This document shows, piece by piece, positions 1 to 8,258 of a DNA stretch of 64,000 bases. The position numbers and the translations under genes were made by a program. Within the stretch, counting starts at the first letter, position 1; the number at the start of each line of letters is the position of its first letter. The stretch covers positions 4,820 to 68,819 of the forward strand of contig NZ_PENW01000011.1 in assembly GCF_003144405.1 (NCBI RefSeq), in the 5' to 3' direction. The notes under the pieces are model-generated. The model saw only the letters and a program-made list of their open reading frames with translations, did not search any database and was not told the origin of the DNA. The DNA is from Proteus cibi. GTDB lineage: Bacteria > Pseudomonadota > Gammaproteobacteria > Enterobacterales > Enterobacteriaceae.

Positions 1-153
1 ATCTTCTTTAACAAATTGCTCCTCTATTCTTTCATCGATATTATTACTAACACACATAACTATATTGTTATGCTTACTCTTATTTAAATATTTAATAAAT
101 CTTTTTTCAACACCACCGAAACCTTGTAGATTAATCAAATGTAGTACTTTCAT
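1..153 (-). CDS. Glycosyltransferase, N-terminal part (cut by window edge)
   Basis: The reverse strand from the ATG at 153 reads 51 codons without a stop and runs off the left edge. The start of the protein (MKVLHLINLQGFGGVEKRF) has the glycine-rich loop after a first beta strand that is typical of GT4-like (GT-B fold) glycosyltransferases. The gene points away from cpxP and begins beyond the cpxP terminator. Its codons are very AT-rich, like the O-antigen genes further right. It suggests that polysaccharide genes also lie left of the window. Acceptor and donor cannot be told. Confidence 0.7.
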   Translation of the reverse strand, partial: MKVLHLINLQGFGGVEKRFIKYLNKSKHNNIVMCVSNNIDERIEEQFVKED

Positions 154-224
154 ATAATTCCAAACTTATACAAGATAGTAAAAATATCGGATCCCATCCT
201 AACATATCCAAGAAACTTATGAAC

Positions 225-251
225 AAAAAAAAGCCCCTCTCCAGAGGGGCT
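225..251 (-). terminator. Intrinsic terminator of cpxP
   Basis: An 8-bp perfect GC-rich stem (233-240 with 243-250, loop CC) is followed on the reverse strand by a run of eight T. It lies about 95 bases past the cpxP stop codon. Confidence 0.85.
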
Positions 252-345
252 GCAAAAGACAGGGATGGTGTCTATGGCAAGGAAAAAACTTCGTTGTTGC
301 TACTTACTCTCTAACTAGGTACTACTTTACTACACTCTTACTTCA

Positions 346-888
346 TTACTGATTCTGTTGAACTTGTTGGTCAAAATATGACATTTGCTGTTGGTAATTC
401 TTTTCCAACTGCGCTTTCTGTTCTGGGGTTAACAACTGATACATTTGGTTATGGACTTTTGCCATTTCAACATGACGTTCAATTGCTTGCTTATCCATAT
501 CTTGCATCTGTGCTCTTACAGCGGCTTCATCAAATTGAGATGCAGTCACTAATTTATGCATATTCTCATGATGCTGACGGAAATTTCCGTTGTATCTATC
601 TTGATGATGCTGGCGCATTAAATCGCGCATTTGAGTACGTTGTTGCTCAGTTAAGGTGATACCGTTAAACATACGTGACTCGCCATAATTGCGATCCATC
701 ATATGTCCTCGTTGTCCGCGGTGACCTCTATAATCACGGTCGCCATGCATTCCATAGCCATAACCGCAGTGATAATTACCATTATACTGTTGCTCAGTAG
801 GCGGATTGGTATTTGCGGTTTCAGCTAATACCATCGTCGGAGCTGCTAAAAACATTGATGCTAGTGCAACTACTGCTACTTTACGCAT
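346..888 (-). CDS. cpxP: CpxP, periplasmic adaptor/inhibitor of the Cpx stress response
   Basis: The 180-residue protein starts with a clear Sec signal peptide (basic MRK, hydrophobic core, cleavage after VLA near residue 22). After a His/Gly/Tyr-rich stretch (about 38-70) it carries the two LTxxQ motifs of the CpxP/Spy family: LTEQQ near residue 79 and LTPEQ near 153. In the family, CpxP binds the sensor domain of CpxA and misfolded periplasmic proteins. The gene is divergent from cpxR-cpxA, as in E. coli, and shares an intergenic region with a perfect CpxR box, so feedback control is expected. The His-rich insert (HCGYGYGMHGDRDYRGHRG) is more pronounced than I remember for E. coli CpxP and could bind metal. 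Spy is the alternative, but the position favours CpxP. Confidence 0.9.
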   Translation of the reverse strand: MRKVAVVALASMFLAAPTMVLAETANTNPPTEQQYNGNYHCGYGYGMHGDRDYRGHRGQRGHMMDRNYGESRMFNGITLTEQQRTQMRDLMRQHHQDRYNGNFRQHHENMHKLVTASQFDEAAVRAQMQDMDKQAIERHVEMAKVHNQMYQLLTPEQKAQLEKNYQQQMSYFDQQVQQNQ

Positions 889-1018
889 TGCTTCACTCCT
901 AATTCGGTAAATTAATACCGACCTAATTAATACGACCTCAATGTGTATAATTCATATGTGTAATTCTTTGCTATGTGGATTACTATACCGTTGCGGCTGC
1001 AAACTAGCGTCAGAGCGT

Positions 1019-1033
1019 GTAAAAGAACGTAAA
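1019..1033 (+). promoter_or_regulatory. CpxR binding box
   Basis: GTAAA, five bases (AGAAC), GTAAA: an exact match to the CpxR consensus GTAAA-N5-GTAAA. It lies 53 bases before the cpxR start and 130 bases before the cpxP start, so it can serve either divergent promoter. I did not locate the -10/-35 elements with confidence. Confidence 0.85.
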
Positions 1034-1086
1034 GTCATAGATTCGCGCTATTTATTATCGTATTTTTCTCTTGGAGGAATTGACGA

Positions 1087-1785
1087 ATGCATAAAATCTT
1101 ATTAGTGGATGACGATCGCGAATTAACATCGCTATTGAAAGAACTACTTGAAATGGAAGGCTTTAATGTTGTAATCGCCTCTGATGGCGAACAAGCACTT
1201 AAACTTTTAGATGCTTCTATCGACTTGTTATTACTGGATATCATGATGCCACGTAAAAACGGGATTGAGACACTCAAAGAGTTACGCCAAAATTTCCAGA
1301 CCCCTGTCATTATGTTAACGGCAAGAGGTAGTGATCTTGACCGAGTGCTTGGCTTAGAGCTAGGTGCTGATGACTATTTACCAAAACCTTTTAATGATAG
1401 AGAACTAGTTGCACGTATTAGAGCTATTTTACGTCGTTCAAACTGGAGCGAACAAAAACAGACTGATAGCAATACATCTCCAACATTACAAGTCGATAAG
1501 CTACAACTTAATCCTGGTCGACAAGAAGCAAGCTTTGATAACGAACCGTTAGAACTAACTGGAACTGAGTTTACCTTGCTTTATCTTCTCGCTCAGCATT
1601 TAGGACAAGTCGTATCTCGTGAACATCTAAGCCAAGAAGTCCTTGGCAAGCGTTTAACACCGTTTGATAGAGCGATTGATATGCATATTTCTAATTTACG
1701 CCGTAAATTACCAGAAAGAACAGATGGACAACCTTGGTTTAAAACGTTACGTGGCCGCGGTTATCTAATGGTTTCAATAACTTGA
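1087..1785 (+). CDS. cpxR: CpxR response regulator
   Basis: The 232-residue OmpR/PhoB-type regulator has a receiver domain (about 1-115) with acidic pocket D8-D9, phospho-acceptor D51 (LLLLDIMMP), the switch threonine in IMLTARG and the conserved lysine in LPKPF. A winged-helix domain (about 135-230) follows, with GTEFTLLYLL and RGRGYLM. D51 is the same number as in E. coli CpxR. A strong ribosome site (TTGGAGGAATTGACG) precedes the ATG. It controls envelope-stress genes and probably its own operon through the box at 1019. The cpxA start follows 12 bases after its stop. Confidence 0.96.
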   Translation: MHKILLVDDDRELTSLLKELLEMEGFNVVIASDGEQALKLLDASIDLLLLDIMMPRKNGIETLKELRQNFQTPVIMLTARGSDLDRVLGLELGADDYLPKPFNDRELVARIRAILRRSNWSEQKQTDSNTSPTLQVDKLQLNPGRQEASFDNEPLELTGTEFTLLYLLAQHLGQVVSREHLSQEVLGKRLTPFDRAIDMHISNLRRKLPERTDGQPWFKTLRGRGYLMVSIT

Positions 1786-1797
1786 TAAATATTCTTT

Positions 1798-3189
1798 ATG
1801 ATAAATAGTCTGTCAGCGCGCATTTTCGCAATATTCTGGCTGACGCTAGCCTTAGTTCTCGTGCTAGTTATGATGGTTCCAAAGCTGGACTCGCGCCAGC
1901 TTACCCCTCTTTTAGAGAGTGAATACCGTCAAGGCGTTATGCTAGAACAACATATCGAAGCGGAATTAGCGCAAGATCCCGCCAACGATCTCCTTTGGTG
2001 GCGTCGATTAATTCGTGCCATTGATAAATGGGCACCTCCTGGCCAACGTTTAATTATTGTGACGAGTGAAGGCCGGATCATCGGTGCTCAACGTAATGAG
2101 ATGCAAGTTGTCAGAAACTTTATTGGTCAATCTGATAACGCCGATCACCCTAAAAAGAAAAAATATGGTCGTTCAGAGATGTTAGGACCCTTTTCGGTAA
2201 GGGATGGTGAAGATCATTACCAACTTTATCTCGTGCGCCCTTCAAGTAGCCCTCAATCTGACTTTATCAACTTATTATTTGATAAACCATTATTGTTACT
2301 TATATTCACCATGCTTATCAGCACACCCTTATTAGTATGGCTTTCTTGGAGCTTAGCAAAACCCGCAAGACAGCTTAAAAATGCGGCTGACGATGTGGCT
2401 AAAGGTAACCTACGCCCTCACCCTGAACTAGAAACGGGTCCTCAAGAGTTTTTAGCAGCAGGCACAAGTTTTAATCAGATGATAGGTGCCCTTGAACGTA
2501 TGGTAGAGGCTCAACAACGTCTGATCTCTGATATTTCTCACGAACTACGGACACCATTAACACGCTTACAATTAGCCAGCGCATTGTTACGTCGTCGTAG
2601 TGGAGAGAGCAAGGAGCTAGAGCGTATTGAAACTGAGACTCAACGCCTTGATGGTATGATTAATGACTTATTGGTTCTTTCCCGTAATCAACATAAAAAC
2701 GAGTTATTACGCGAGACCGTAAAAGCCAATGAATTGTGGGATGACATTTTAGATAATGCTAAATTTGAGGCGGAACAAAGTAATAAGACGCTACAAGTGA
2801 CAACACCTCCTGGAGCATGGCCTATTTACTGCAATCCTTATTCACTGGCGAGTGCATTTGAAAATATCGTTCGTAATGCCTTGCGTTACTCCAACTCTCG
2901 CATTGAAGTCGCATTCACAGAACAAAACCAAGGGATCACCATTATTGTGGATGATGATGGCCCAGGTGTGAGCCCTGAAGATAGAGAGCATATCTTCCGA
3001 CCGTTCTATCGCACTGATGAAGCAAGAGATCGTGAATCAGGAGGCACAGGCTTAGGATTAGCGATTGTTGAAACTGCCGTCAGCCAACACAGAGGTCATG
3101 TTAAAGCTGATGATAGCCCATTAGGTGGGTTAAGAGTTGAGATTTGGTTGCCAAGAGCGGGTGCAGGTAATAAATCGCCAACGGCTTAA
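1798..3189 (+). CDS. cpxA: CpxA sensor histidine kinase
   Basis: The 463-residue inner-membrane kinase has an N-terminal transmembrane helix (about 7-28), a periplasmic sensor domain, a second helix (about 163-187), a HAMP linker, and the H-box SDISHELRTPLTRL with phospho-acceptor His248, the same number as in E. coli. The ATP-binding part shows the N-box (FENIVRNALRYS), G1 (DDDGPGV) and G2 (GGTGLGLAIV). It phosphorylates and dephosphorylates CpxR and is held off by CpxP. It is the left flank of the O-antigen locus, as in other Proteus. Confidence 0.96.
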   Translation: MINSLSARIFAIFWLTLALVLVLVMMVPKLDSRQLTPLLESEYRQGVMLEQHIEAELAQDPANDLLWWRRLIRAIDKWAPPGQRLIIVTSEGRIIGAQRNEMQVVRNFIGQSDNADHPKKKKYGRSEMLGPFSVRDGEDHYQLYLVRPSSSPQSDFINLLFDKPLLLLIFTMLISTPLLVWLSWSLAKPARQLKNAADDVAKGNLRPHPELETGPQEFLAAGTSFNQMIGALERMVEAQQRLISDISHELRTPLTRLQLASALLRRRSGESKELERIETETQRLDGMINDLLVLSRNQHKNELLRETVKANELWDDILDNAKFEAEQSNKTLQVTTPPGAWPIYCNPYSLASAFENIVRNALRYSNSRIEVAFTEQNQGITIIVDDDGPGVSPEDREHIFRPFYRTDEARDRESGGTGLGLAIVETAVSQHRGHVKADDSPLGGLRVEIWLPRAGAGNKSPTA

Positions 3190-3221
3190 TAGAGTAATTA
3201 AACTGTTGTATCAAAATATAC

Positions 3222-3259
3222 TGCCATCTATTGAAGAATAGGTGGCATATTCTTTTTGT
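3222..3259 (+). terminator. Terminator after cpxRA
   Basis: An 11-bp stem (TGCCATCTATT with AATAGGTGGCA, one G-T pair, 4-base loop) is followed by TATTCTTTTTG. It separates cpxRA from the O-antigen leader. Confidence 0.75.
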
Positions 3260-3518
3260 TAGCATCTAATGATGCAATTCAGAATGATCTGGCTGAATCG
3301 ACCGCTATTCCGATATTTATATATCTACAATCAATGCTAAAATACCCAGCAATTACTTGACCGTCTGGTTTGAAGAGTCTACTCTCAGTGCGGTTTTTCG
3401 CATATTGTTAAAGTATGCTTATATAATAAAACTCTTATGTTACATATAGATAAGGGTTTTTCGAGATGAATTTTGGCGCTCTGGGGGCCGTAAACCCAGT
3501 GCGGTAGCTATACTAAAT
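3260..3518 (+). promoter_or_regulatory. Leader region of the O-antigen operon
   Basis: This gene-free stretch between the cpxA terminator and the first O-antigen gene contains a TATAAT at 3422-3427 but no good -35 at 17 bases (CGCATA). Its right end is the JUMPstart/ops element listed separately. The promoter is presumed to lie within it. Confidence 0.4.
3475..3510 (+). promoter_or_regulatory. JUMPstart/ops-like element (RfaH recruitment)
   Basis: The stretch aligns without gaps to the JUMPstart consensus over most of its length: a GCGCTCTGG block, a central GTAAA, a CCCAG block and the ops core GCGGTAGC at 3501-3508. In enterobacterial LPS and capsule operons, ops makes RNA polymerase pause and load RfaH, which suppresses polarity in long AT-rich operons and recruits ribosomes. 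Here the ops core ends only 10 bases before the first start codon, and no Shine-Dalgarno sequence fits between them. The match is imperfect, so this remains an inference from position and similarity. Confidence 0.65.
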
Positions 3519-4655
3519 ATGAATATATTACATATTACTAGAAATATCCCTATAAAAAGCTTAGATGGTAATCCTATAATTCTTAATATTTTAAAGGAAT
3601 TAGAAAAGCGAAACATTCATCAAAAAGTGTTATTTCCCGCAGAATACATACCTAAGCTTCCTTTTTTACCCCAAAGATATAAAATTTTTTCTAATCTAAG
3701 AAGAACAGCCTATATAGATAGTAATATACAACTTTTATTTTATAATTTTATTAGGCTTCCAAAGTTTTATGAATTCTCTTTATCTAGTCTATATATAAAT
3801 AAGAATACTTACAATTTTATTAAAAATATAGATATTATCCATGCTCATTATATTTTGCCCGATGGGTTAATAGCTTATAAACTAGCAAGGAAAAAAAATA
3901 TAAACTATGTTGTTAGTATTAGACAGGGCGATATAGATAGAATAAAGAAAATAAAACATTCAGGATTTTATTTTCAGCTATATAAAAAGGTCTTAGAAAA
4001 TGCATCTTTTCTTATCGCCATTAACCAAAGTATAAAAGAATATATAAAAAATATTTTTAATATAGATGTGGTTTGTATTCCACATGGCATTAGTAAAGAT
4101 AAGTTTCCATCAACACTCCCTATAAAGAATAGAAATGAGATAATAATAACAACCTGCGCTCAATTAATAAAAAGAAAAAATATAGATTGGGTAATTGAAG
4201 TATTTAACAGATTAAATATACATGAAAAAAAAATGAGGCTTAACATTGTTGGTGATGGCCCATTATATGAAAATCTTTCATCTATAAAAAATGAAAAAAT
4301 TCACTTCCATGGTTGGAAAAAAAATGATGAAGTTCTAGAAATATTAAGTAATAGCGACATTTTTATATTACCAAGTGATAATGAAACATTTGGAATGGTA
4401 TATATAGAAGCCGCGATTAATGGGTGTGTTATTATTGGGAAAAAAGGTACAGGAATAGACGGATATTTAGATTCTAACAATGGAGCATTTTTTATTTCAT
4501 CTCAAGAAGAATTATATTCTGTTCTTAAAGATTTAATTGAAAATCATACATTACTTGCAGACTTAAAAGCTAAAATATATAAAAAAGCCCAAGAATCCTT
4601 TTCTTTAGAAGAAATAATAACGAAGTATATTAATATTTATGAAGAAATTAAGTAA
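3519..4655 (+). CDS. O-antigen glycosyltransferase, GT4 family
   Basis: The 378-residue protein has a GT-B layout. The N-terminal acceptor domain includes IIHAHYILPDGL (about 109-120). A linker VVCIPHGISKDKF follows near 190, and the C-terminal donor domain has HFHGWKKNDEVLEIL and the E-x7-E region DNETFGMVYIEA (about 290-300), where the glutamates hold the sugar nucleotide. It should add one sugar to the lipid-linked O unit on the cytoplasmic face of the inner membrane. It is the first gene of the cluster, directly behind ops, and its end overlaps the next gene by 17 bases. The codon use is extremely AT-rich. Donor and linkage are unknown. Confidence 0.8.
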   Translation: MNILHITRNIPIKSLDGNPIILNILKELEKRNIHQKVLFPAEYIPKLPFLPQRYKIFSNLRRTAYIDSNIQLLFYNFIRLPKFYEFSLSSLYINKNTYNFIKNIDIIHAHYILPDGLIAYKLARKKNINYVVSIRQGDIDRIKKIKHSGFYFQLYKKVLENASFLIAINQSIKEYIKNIFNIDVVCIPHGISKDKFPSTLPIKNRNEIIITTCAQLIKRKNIDWVIEVFNRLNIHEKKMRLNIVGDGPLYENLSSIKNEKIHFHGWKKNDEVLEILSNSDIFILPSDNETFGMVYIEAAINGCVIIGKKGTGIDGYLDSNNGAFFISSQEELYSVLKDLIENHTLLADLKAKIYKKAQESFSLEEIITKYINIYEEIK

Positions 4656-5880
4656 CTTTACCATTCTGACAATTATATTTTTTATATTTTTATTCTCTTA
4701 TGAAAGTTTTATATCTATAAAATATTCATATATGGGTTTTTTAAATAAATTTTCTTTATTTGATTTTTTCATCTCATATAGCTTGTTAAATTTTTGTTTT
4801 ATATACTACATCTTCATAAAAGACGATTTTAATCGATTAATCTGCTTCTTTATTATAATATTTAACACTATTCCAAATAGTGTTTTATACTCCTATCAGC
4901 TCTCAACCATTGGCATAATAACATGGTCGTTATTAGCTATCCCAATAACAAATATCATCTTAAATCTTACTATTGGCATTAAATTTAGAAAGATAAAACT
5001 AACAGAAAGATCTATTTTATTTCTTTTATTTTCCCTTATGTTGCTTTGTTTAATCCCTGTCATTTTAGCACATGGTATAAAATTGAATTTCAATGTTTTT
5101 TTATTTAAAGATATATATGATATAAGAAGAGAGTCTAGACTATCTAATACATCATTCTCTGTATATGGTTACTTTTGGTTAGCTAAAGTAATATGTCCAA
5201 TAAGTATTATATATGCATTGGAAAAAAAGAATAAATTATTATTTATTATATCAAGTATAGTACTACTATACTTATTTATGACTACCGCGCATAAATCAGT
5301 ATTTCTTACCCTTTTTGTTATTTTAGGCTTTTATATTGGCGCCAATAACTATAATGAAAAATATTCTCAAATCACAAAAGCAACACTAGTATTATTTTTA
5401 GTAATATTGTTTTTAAGAATAATAATTGATTTTGAAGAACCAGAGTCCTTATTAATACGTAGATTATTTTTCATTCCATCACTATTAAATTATTATTTTT
5501 TTGATTTTTTCCAATCCTCTTTTACTTATTATTCCAATTCATATTTATCAATAATTATAGATTATCCTTTTGATAAAACAATTCCTCAATTAATTGGGAA
5601 AGCCTATTTTAATAGTGAAGAAATGAGTGCCAACAATGGGTATATTAGTGATGGATACGCTAACTTAGGGCACTTAGGCGTCTTTATAAATATATGCCTA
5701 GCTAGTATAGTGTTTAAAGTTTTAAAGAACTCTCACTTCCCGCCTAAATACTTTGGTTTGATTTTTATAACAATATATGCCATTCAAGGTAGTGCTTTTT
5801 CAACATTTCTATTTACTCATGCTGGAATCTTAATCTTAATCTTAGCACCTATATTATTCAATAAAAGAAATGAAAAATAA
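4639..5880 (+). CDS. wzy: Wzy, O-antigen polymerase
   Basis: The 413-residue protein is almost entirely hydrophobic, with about ten to eleven predicted membrane helices. A larger, less hydrophobic segment (about residues 292-345, including NNGYISDGYANLGHLG) fits the big periplasmic loop of Wzy polymerases. Wzy proteins share little sequence, so the call rests on topology, length and position beside wzx. In the Wzx/Wzy pathway it joins exported O units at the periplasmic side of the inner membrane. It overlaps both neighbours (17 and 11 bases), so translation is probably coupled; no clear ribosome site is visible. Confidence 0.75.
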   Translation: MKKLSNFTILTIIFFIFLFSYESFISIKYSYMGFLNKFSLFDFFISYSLLNFCFIYYIFIKDDFNRLICFFIIIFNTIPNSVLYSYQLSTIGIITWSLLAIPITNIILNLTIGIKFRKIKLTERSILFLLFSLMLLCLIPVILAHGIKLNFNVFLFKDIYDIRRESRLSNTSFSVYGYFWLAKVICPISIIYALEKKNKLLFIISSIVLLYLFMTTAHKSVFLTLFVILGFYIGANNYNEKYSQITKATLVLFLVILFLRIIIDFEEPESLLIRRLFFIPSLLNYYFFDFFQSSFTYYSNSYLSIIIDYPFDKTIPQLIGKAYFNSEEMSANNGYISDGYANLGHLGVFINICLASIVFKVLKNSHFPPKYFGLIFITIYAIQGSAFSTFLFTHAGILILILAPILFNKRNEK

Positions 5881-7081
5881 AATTTTAAAATTATTATTAG
5901 GCCCTGTATTTGGTCATGGGATAACTTTCATTCTAACACCTTTTTTTATGAGTAAATACACACCTAATATTTTTGGCGATTACGCTTTCTTTATTTCTTT
6001 AATTGGTTTGTTTTTAGCTATATCATGCCTTCGTTTTGAAGCTATATGTCTTGTTTGCAGAGATAAAGAGTTAAATAATATAATTAATTTATCATTGCTT
6101 TCTATAGCTTTCGTCTCTCTAATTATTTTTTTAATTACTTTCTTAGTAAAATATAAATTTTCATTTTACCTATCTATAGCTATATTCTCTCAAGCTATAC
6201 AAGTTTTTATTTCCAATCTATTGTTAAGAAACAATAAACATTATCAAGCATCAATTATTAGATTTATATTTATCAGCTCCATTCCTATACTACAATTAAT
6301 ATTAGCGATACATGATTATCCTGAAGGTCTTATAGTAGGATATTTTTTATCATCTATTTTACTTTCTATCTTATGCCTTATTTATTTAATAGTACTAAAA
6401 AGAGGATTAAGAAAAAAAACGAATTTATATAAATATATATTTAAAAAATACAAAAGCTATTACACAACCAATAGCATATCCAGCCTAATAAATAGTTTTT
6501 CCAGCCAGATACTACCAATTAGCATACAATTCTTATTCGGTTCTTATGTATTAGGATTGATAAATATCATGCAACGTTTATTTATCAATCCATCCAATTT
6601 TATTCTAAGAATAATTATGCAGGTTTACAATAAAGAATTTTCAGAAAAACTAAGAAAGAAAAAATTAAAATTAGCATCATCTTTATTTTATAAAACTAGT
6701 ATTTATTGTTTTGTTATAAATATTATAATATTTTCATTTATCTACTTTTTTATAACATTTGCACTTACAGCATTCAATAATGAAGCAATGAATAATTGGG
6801 TTGAATTAAAAATATACTTACCACCTATATTACTTCTTTGTATAGTACAAGGTGCGGTTATTCCTGTATCACAATCATTGACATATCTAGAAAAACATAA
6901 ATATCAATTATATTTTGAAACTATAAAACTACTTATTTTTATATCTTTAATAATCCTTTCAAAATATATGAACTATTCTTCAACAGTATATATATACTGC
7001 TATTTAATCTACAGTGTAATTTTTTATATTATTTTATATTTTAAAATAGGGGTATATCTTAAAAATGAAAAAACAAAATAA
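5870..7081 (+). CDS. wzx: Wzx, O-unit flippase
   Basis: The 403-residue protein has about twelve membrane helices spread evenly over its length. The N-terminus (LLGPVFGHGITFILTPFFM, then PNIFGDYAFFISL) resembles the first two helices of polysaccharide flippases of the MOP superfamily. It should move undecaprenyl-pyrophosphate-linked O units from the inner to the outer face of the inner membrane. The even helix spacing, without one large loop, distinguishes it from the upstream Wzy. It overlaps wzy by 11 and the next gene by 17 bases. It is very AT-rich. Confidence 0.82.
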   Translation: MKNKILKLLLGPVFGHGITFILTPFFMSKYTPNIFGDYAFFISLIGLFLAISCLRFEAICLVCRDKELNNIINLSLLSIAFVSLIIFLITFLVKYKFSFYLSIAIFSQAIQVFISNLLLRNNKHYQASIIRFIFISSIPILQLILAIHDYPEGLIVGYFLSSILLSILCLIYLIVLKRGLRKKTNLYKYIFKKYKSYYTTNSISSLINSFSSQILPISIQFLFGSYVLGLINIMQRLFINPSNFILRIIMQVYNKEFSEKLRKKKLKLASSLFYKTSIYCFVINIIIFSFIYFFITFALTAFNNEAMNNWVELKIYLPPILLLCIVQGAVIPVSQSLTYLEKHKYQLYFETIKLLIFISLIILSKYMNYSSTVYIYCYLIYSVIFYIILYFKIGVYLKNEKTK

Positions 7082-8222
7082 TGTTGACATATATTTTAGG
7101 ACTCCTAGGCAATGGATAAAAAATTTAGCTATTAAGTTAGGTTGTAATTATTCCAAAGAAAAAACAAAGCAAATGTTTGAGAAAAAAGGGCTAAAAGAAA
7201 AAATATTAGATTTTTCTAAATCAATACCATGGCTTCCTCCTTTAGAATGGCTAATCCCATATCATTTACTTACTTCAATTCCAAATAATACTCAATTAAT
7301 TGTAGAAACTGGTTCTAAACTTATACTTACTAAAAAAAATCATATTGTTTATGTAGAATGCGGTATTGGATTATTTTCTTACAACACGAAAAAAATCAAT
7401 AAAATAAATTTATTTTTCTTCAAAAATTTAATAAAAAAGAAGAATTTTAAAGGGTTCGTTTTTTATTCTGAAGCGTCAAAGGAATCAACTAAACAAATTT
7501 TCATTCAAGCTAAAATAGAAAAGTCATTTGAAGATATCAATTTAGGAGTTATATACCCTTATTCATCAACAGAAAATATAATTATTTCTAATAATACATT
7601 TATATCAACATCACCACCTATAAAATTATTATTTTGCTCAAGCAGTTTTAAGCTAAAAGGCGGAAGAGAAGTCATTCAAGCTTTTGAGGATTTGAAACAT
7701 TTAGATCTTGAATTATATTTAGTTACAAATGAAGAAATAATAAATAATCTATCTACTAAAAATTTTAAAAACATCAAGCTCATCCCATTTGGATTATCAA
7801 CAAACGAGTATTTAGAGTTAATAAATAGTATAGATATAATTATTCACCCGACATATTTTGACACTCATGCCTTATCTTTGCTTGAAGCTATAAAATTAAA
7901 AAAACCATCAATAGCAACAAATACATTTGCAATTTCCGAGTATATTATAGATGGTATTACTGGGATTTTAATAGAAAATAGATATCACCCATATAGTGAC
8001 TCTAAGAATCCCAATTTTTCAGGAAAAGCTCTCGATTATGCAAAAAAAATAGAAAGAATGGATATTAACTCTCACTTAATAGAAGATATCAAAAAAGCTA
8101 TTGAAATATTGTATTCCAATATAGATTCATTTAATGAAAACTGCCTTAATGAAAGGAAACCAGAATTAAATGATGAATATATACTTGAACAATGGGAAGC
8201 TATATTCAAAAAAACACAATAA
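7065..8222 (+). CDS. Glycosyltransferase (GT-B fold, GT4-like), O-antigen cluster
   Basis: The 385-residue protein has an N-terminal half that I do not recognise (YFRTPRQWIKNL; WLPPLEWLIPYHL). The C-terminal half is a typical GT4-like donor domain: KLLFCSSSFKLKGGREVIQAF near 185-205, then SIDIIIHPTYFDTHALSLLEAI and KKPSIATNTFAISEYI around 260-300. The conserved glutamate of the E-x7-E motif lies in LLEAI; the first position is Asp-Thr-His (FDTHALSLLEA), a common variant. It probably adds a sugar to the O unit. It overlaps wzx by 17 bases and is the last of the tightly overlapping AT-rich genes. Confidence 0.7.
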   Translation: MKKQNNVDIYFRTPRQWIKNLAIKLGCNYSKEKTKQMFEKKGLKEKILDFSKSIPWLPPLEWLIPYHLLTSIPNNTQLIVETGSKLILTKKNHIVYVECGIGLFSYNTKKINKINLFFFKNLIKKKNFKGFVFYSEASKESTKQIFIQAKIEKSFEDINLGVIYPYSSTENIIISNNTFISTSPPIKLLFCSSSFKLKGGREVIQAFEDLKHLDLELYLVTNEEIINNLSTKNFKNIKLIPFGLSTNEYLELINSIDIIIHPTYFDTHALSLLEAIKLKKPSIATNTFAISEYIIDGITGILIENRYHPYSDSKNPNFSGKALDYAKKIERMDINSHLIEDIKKAIEILYSNIDSFNENCLNERKPELNDEYILEQWEAIFKKTQ

Positions 8223-8258
8223 TTTTGATATTATTATACAAAAAATAAGGTATATAAA

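Noticed and set aside
378-659. Open frame of 93 codons on the forward strand
   Set aside because: It is antisense to cpxP, whose signal peptide and LTxxQ motifs are convincing. The frame has no family features or ribosome site.
3399-3427. Sigma-70 promoter with TATAAT at 3422 for the O-antigen operon
   Set aside because: The -35 position reads CGCATA, which is too poor to call as a defined promoter; only the leader region is reported.
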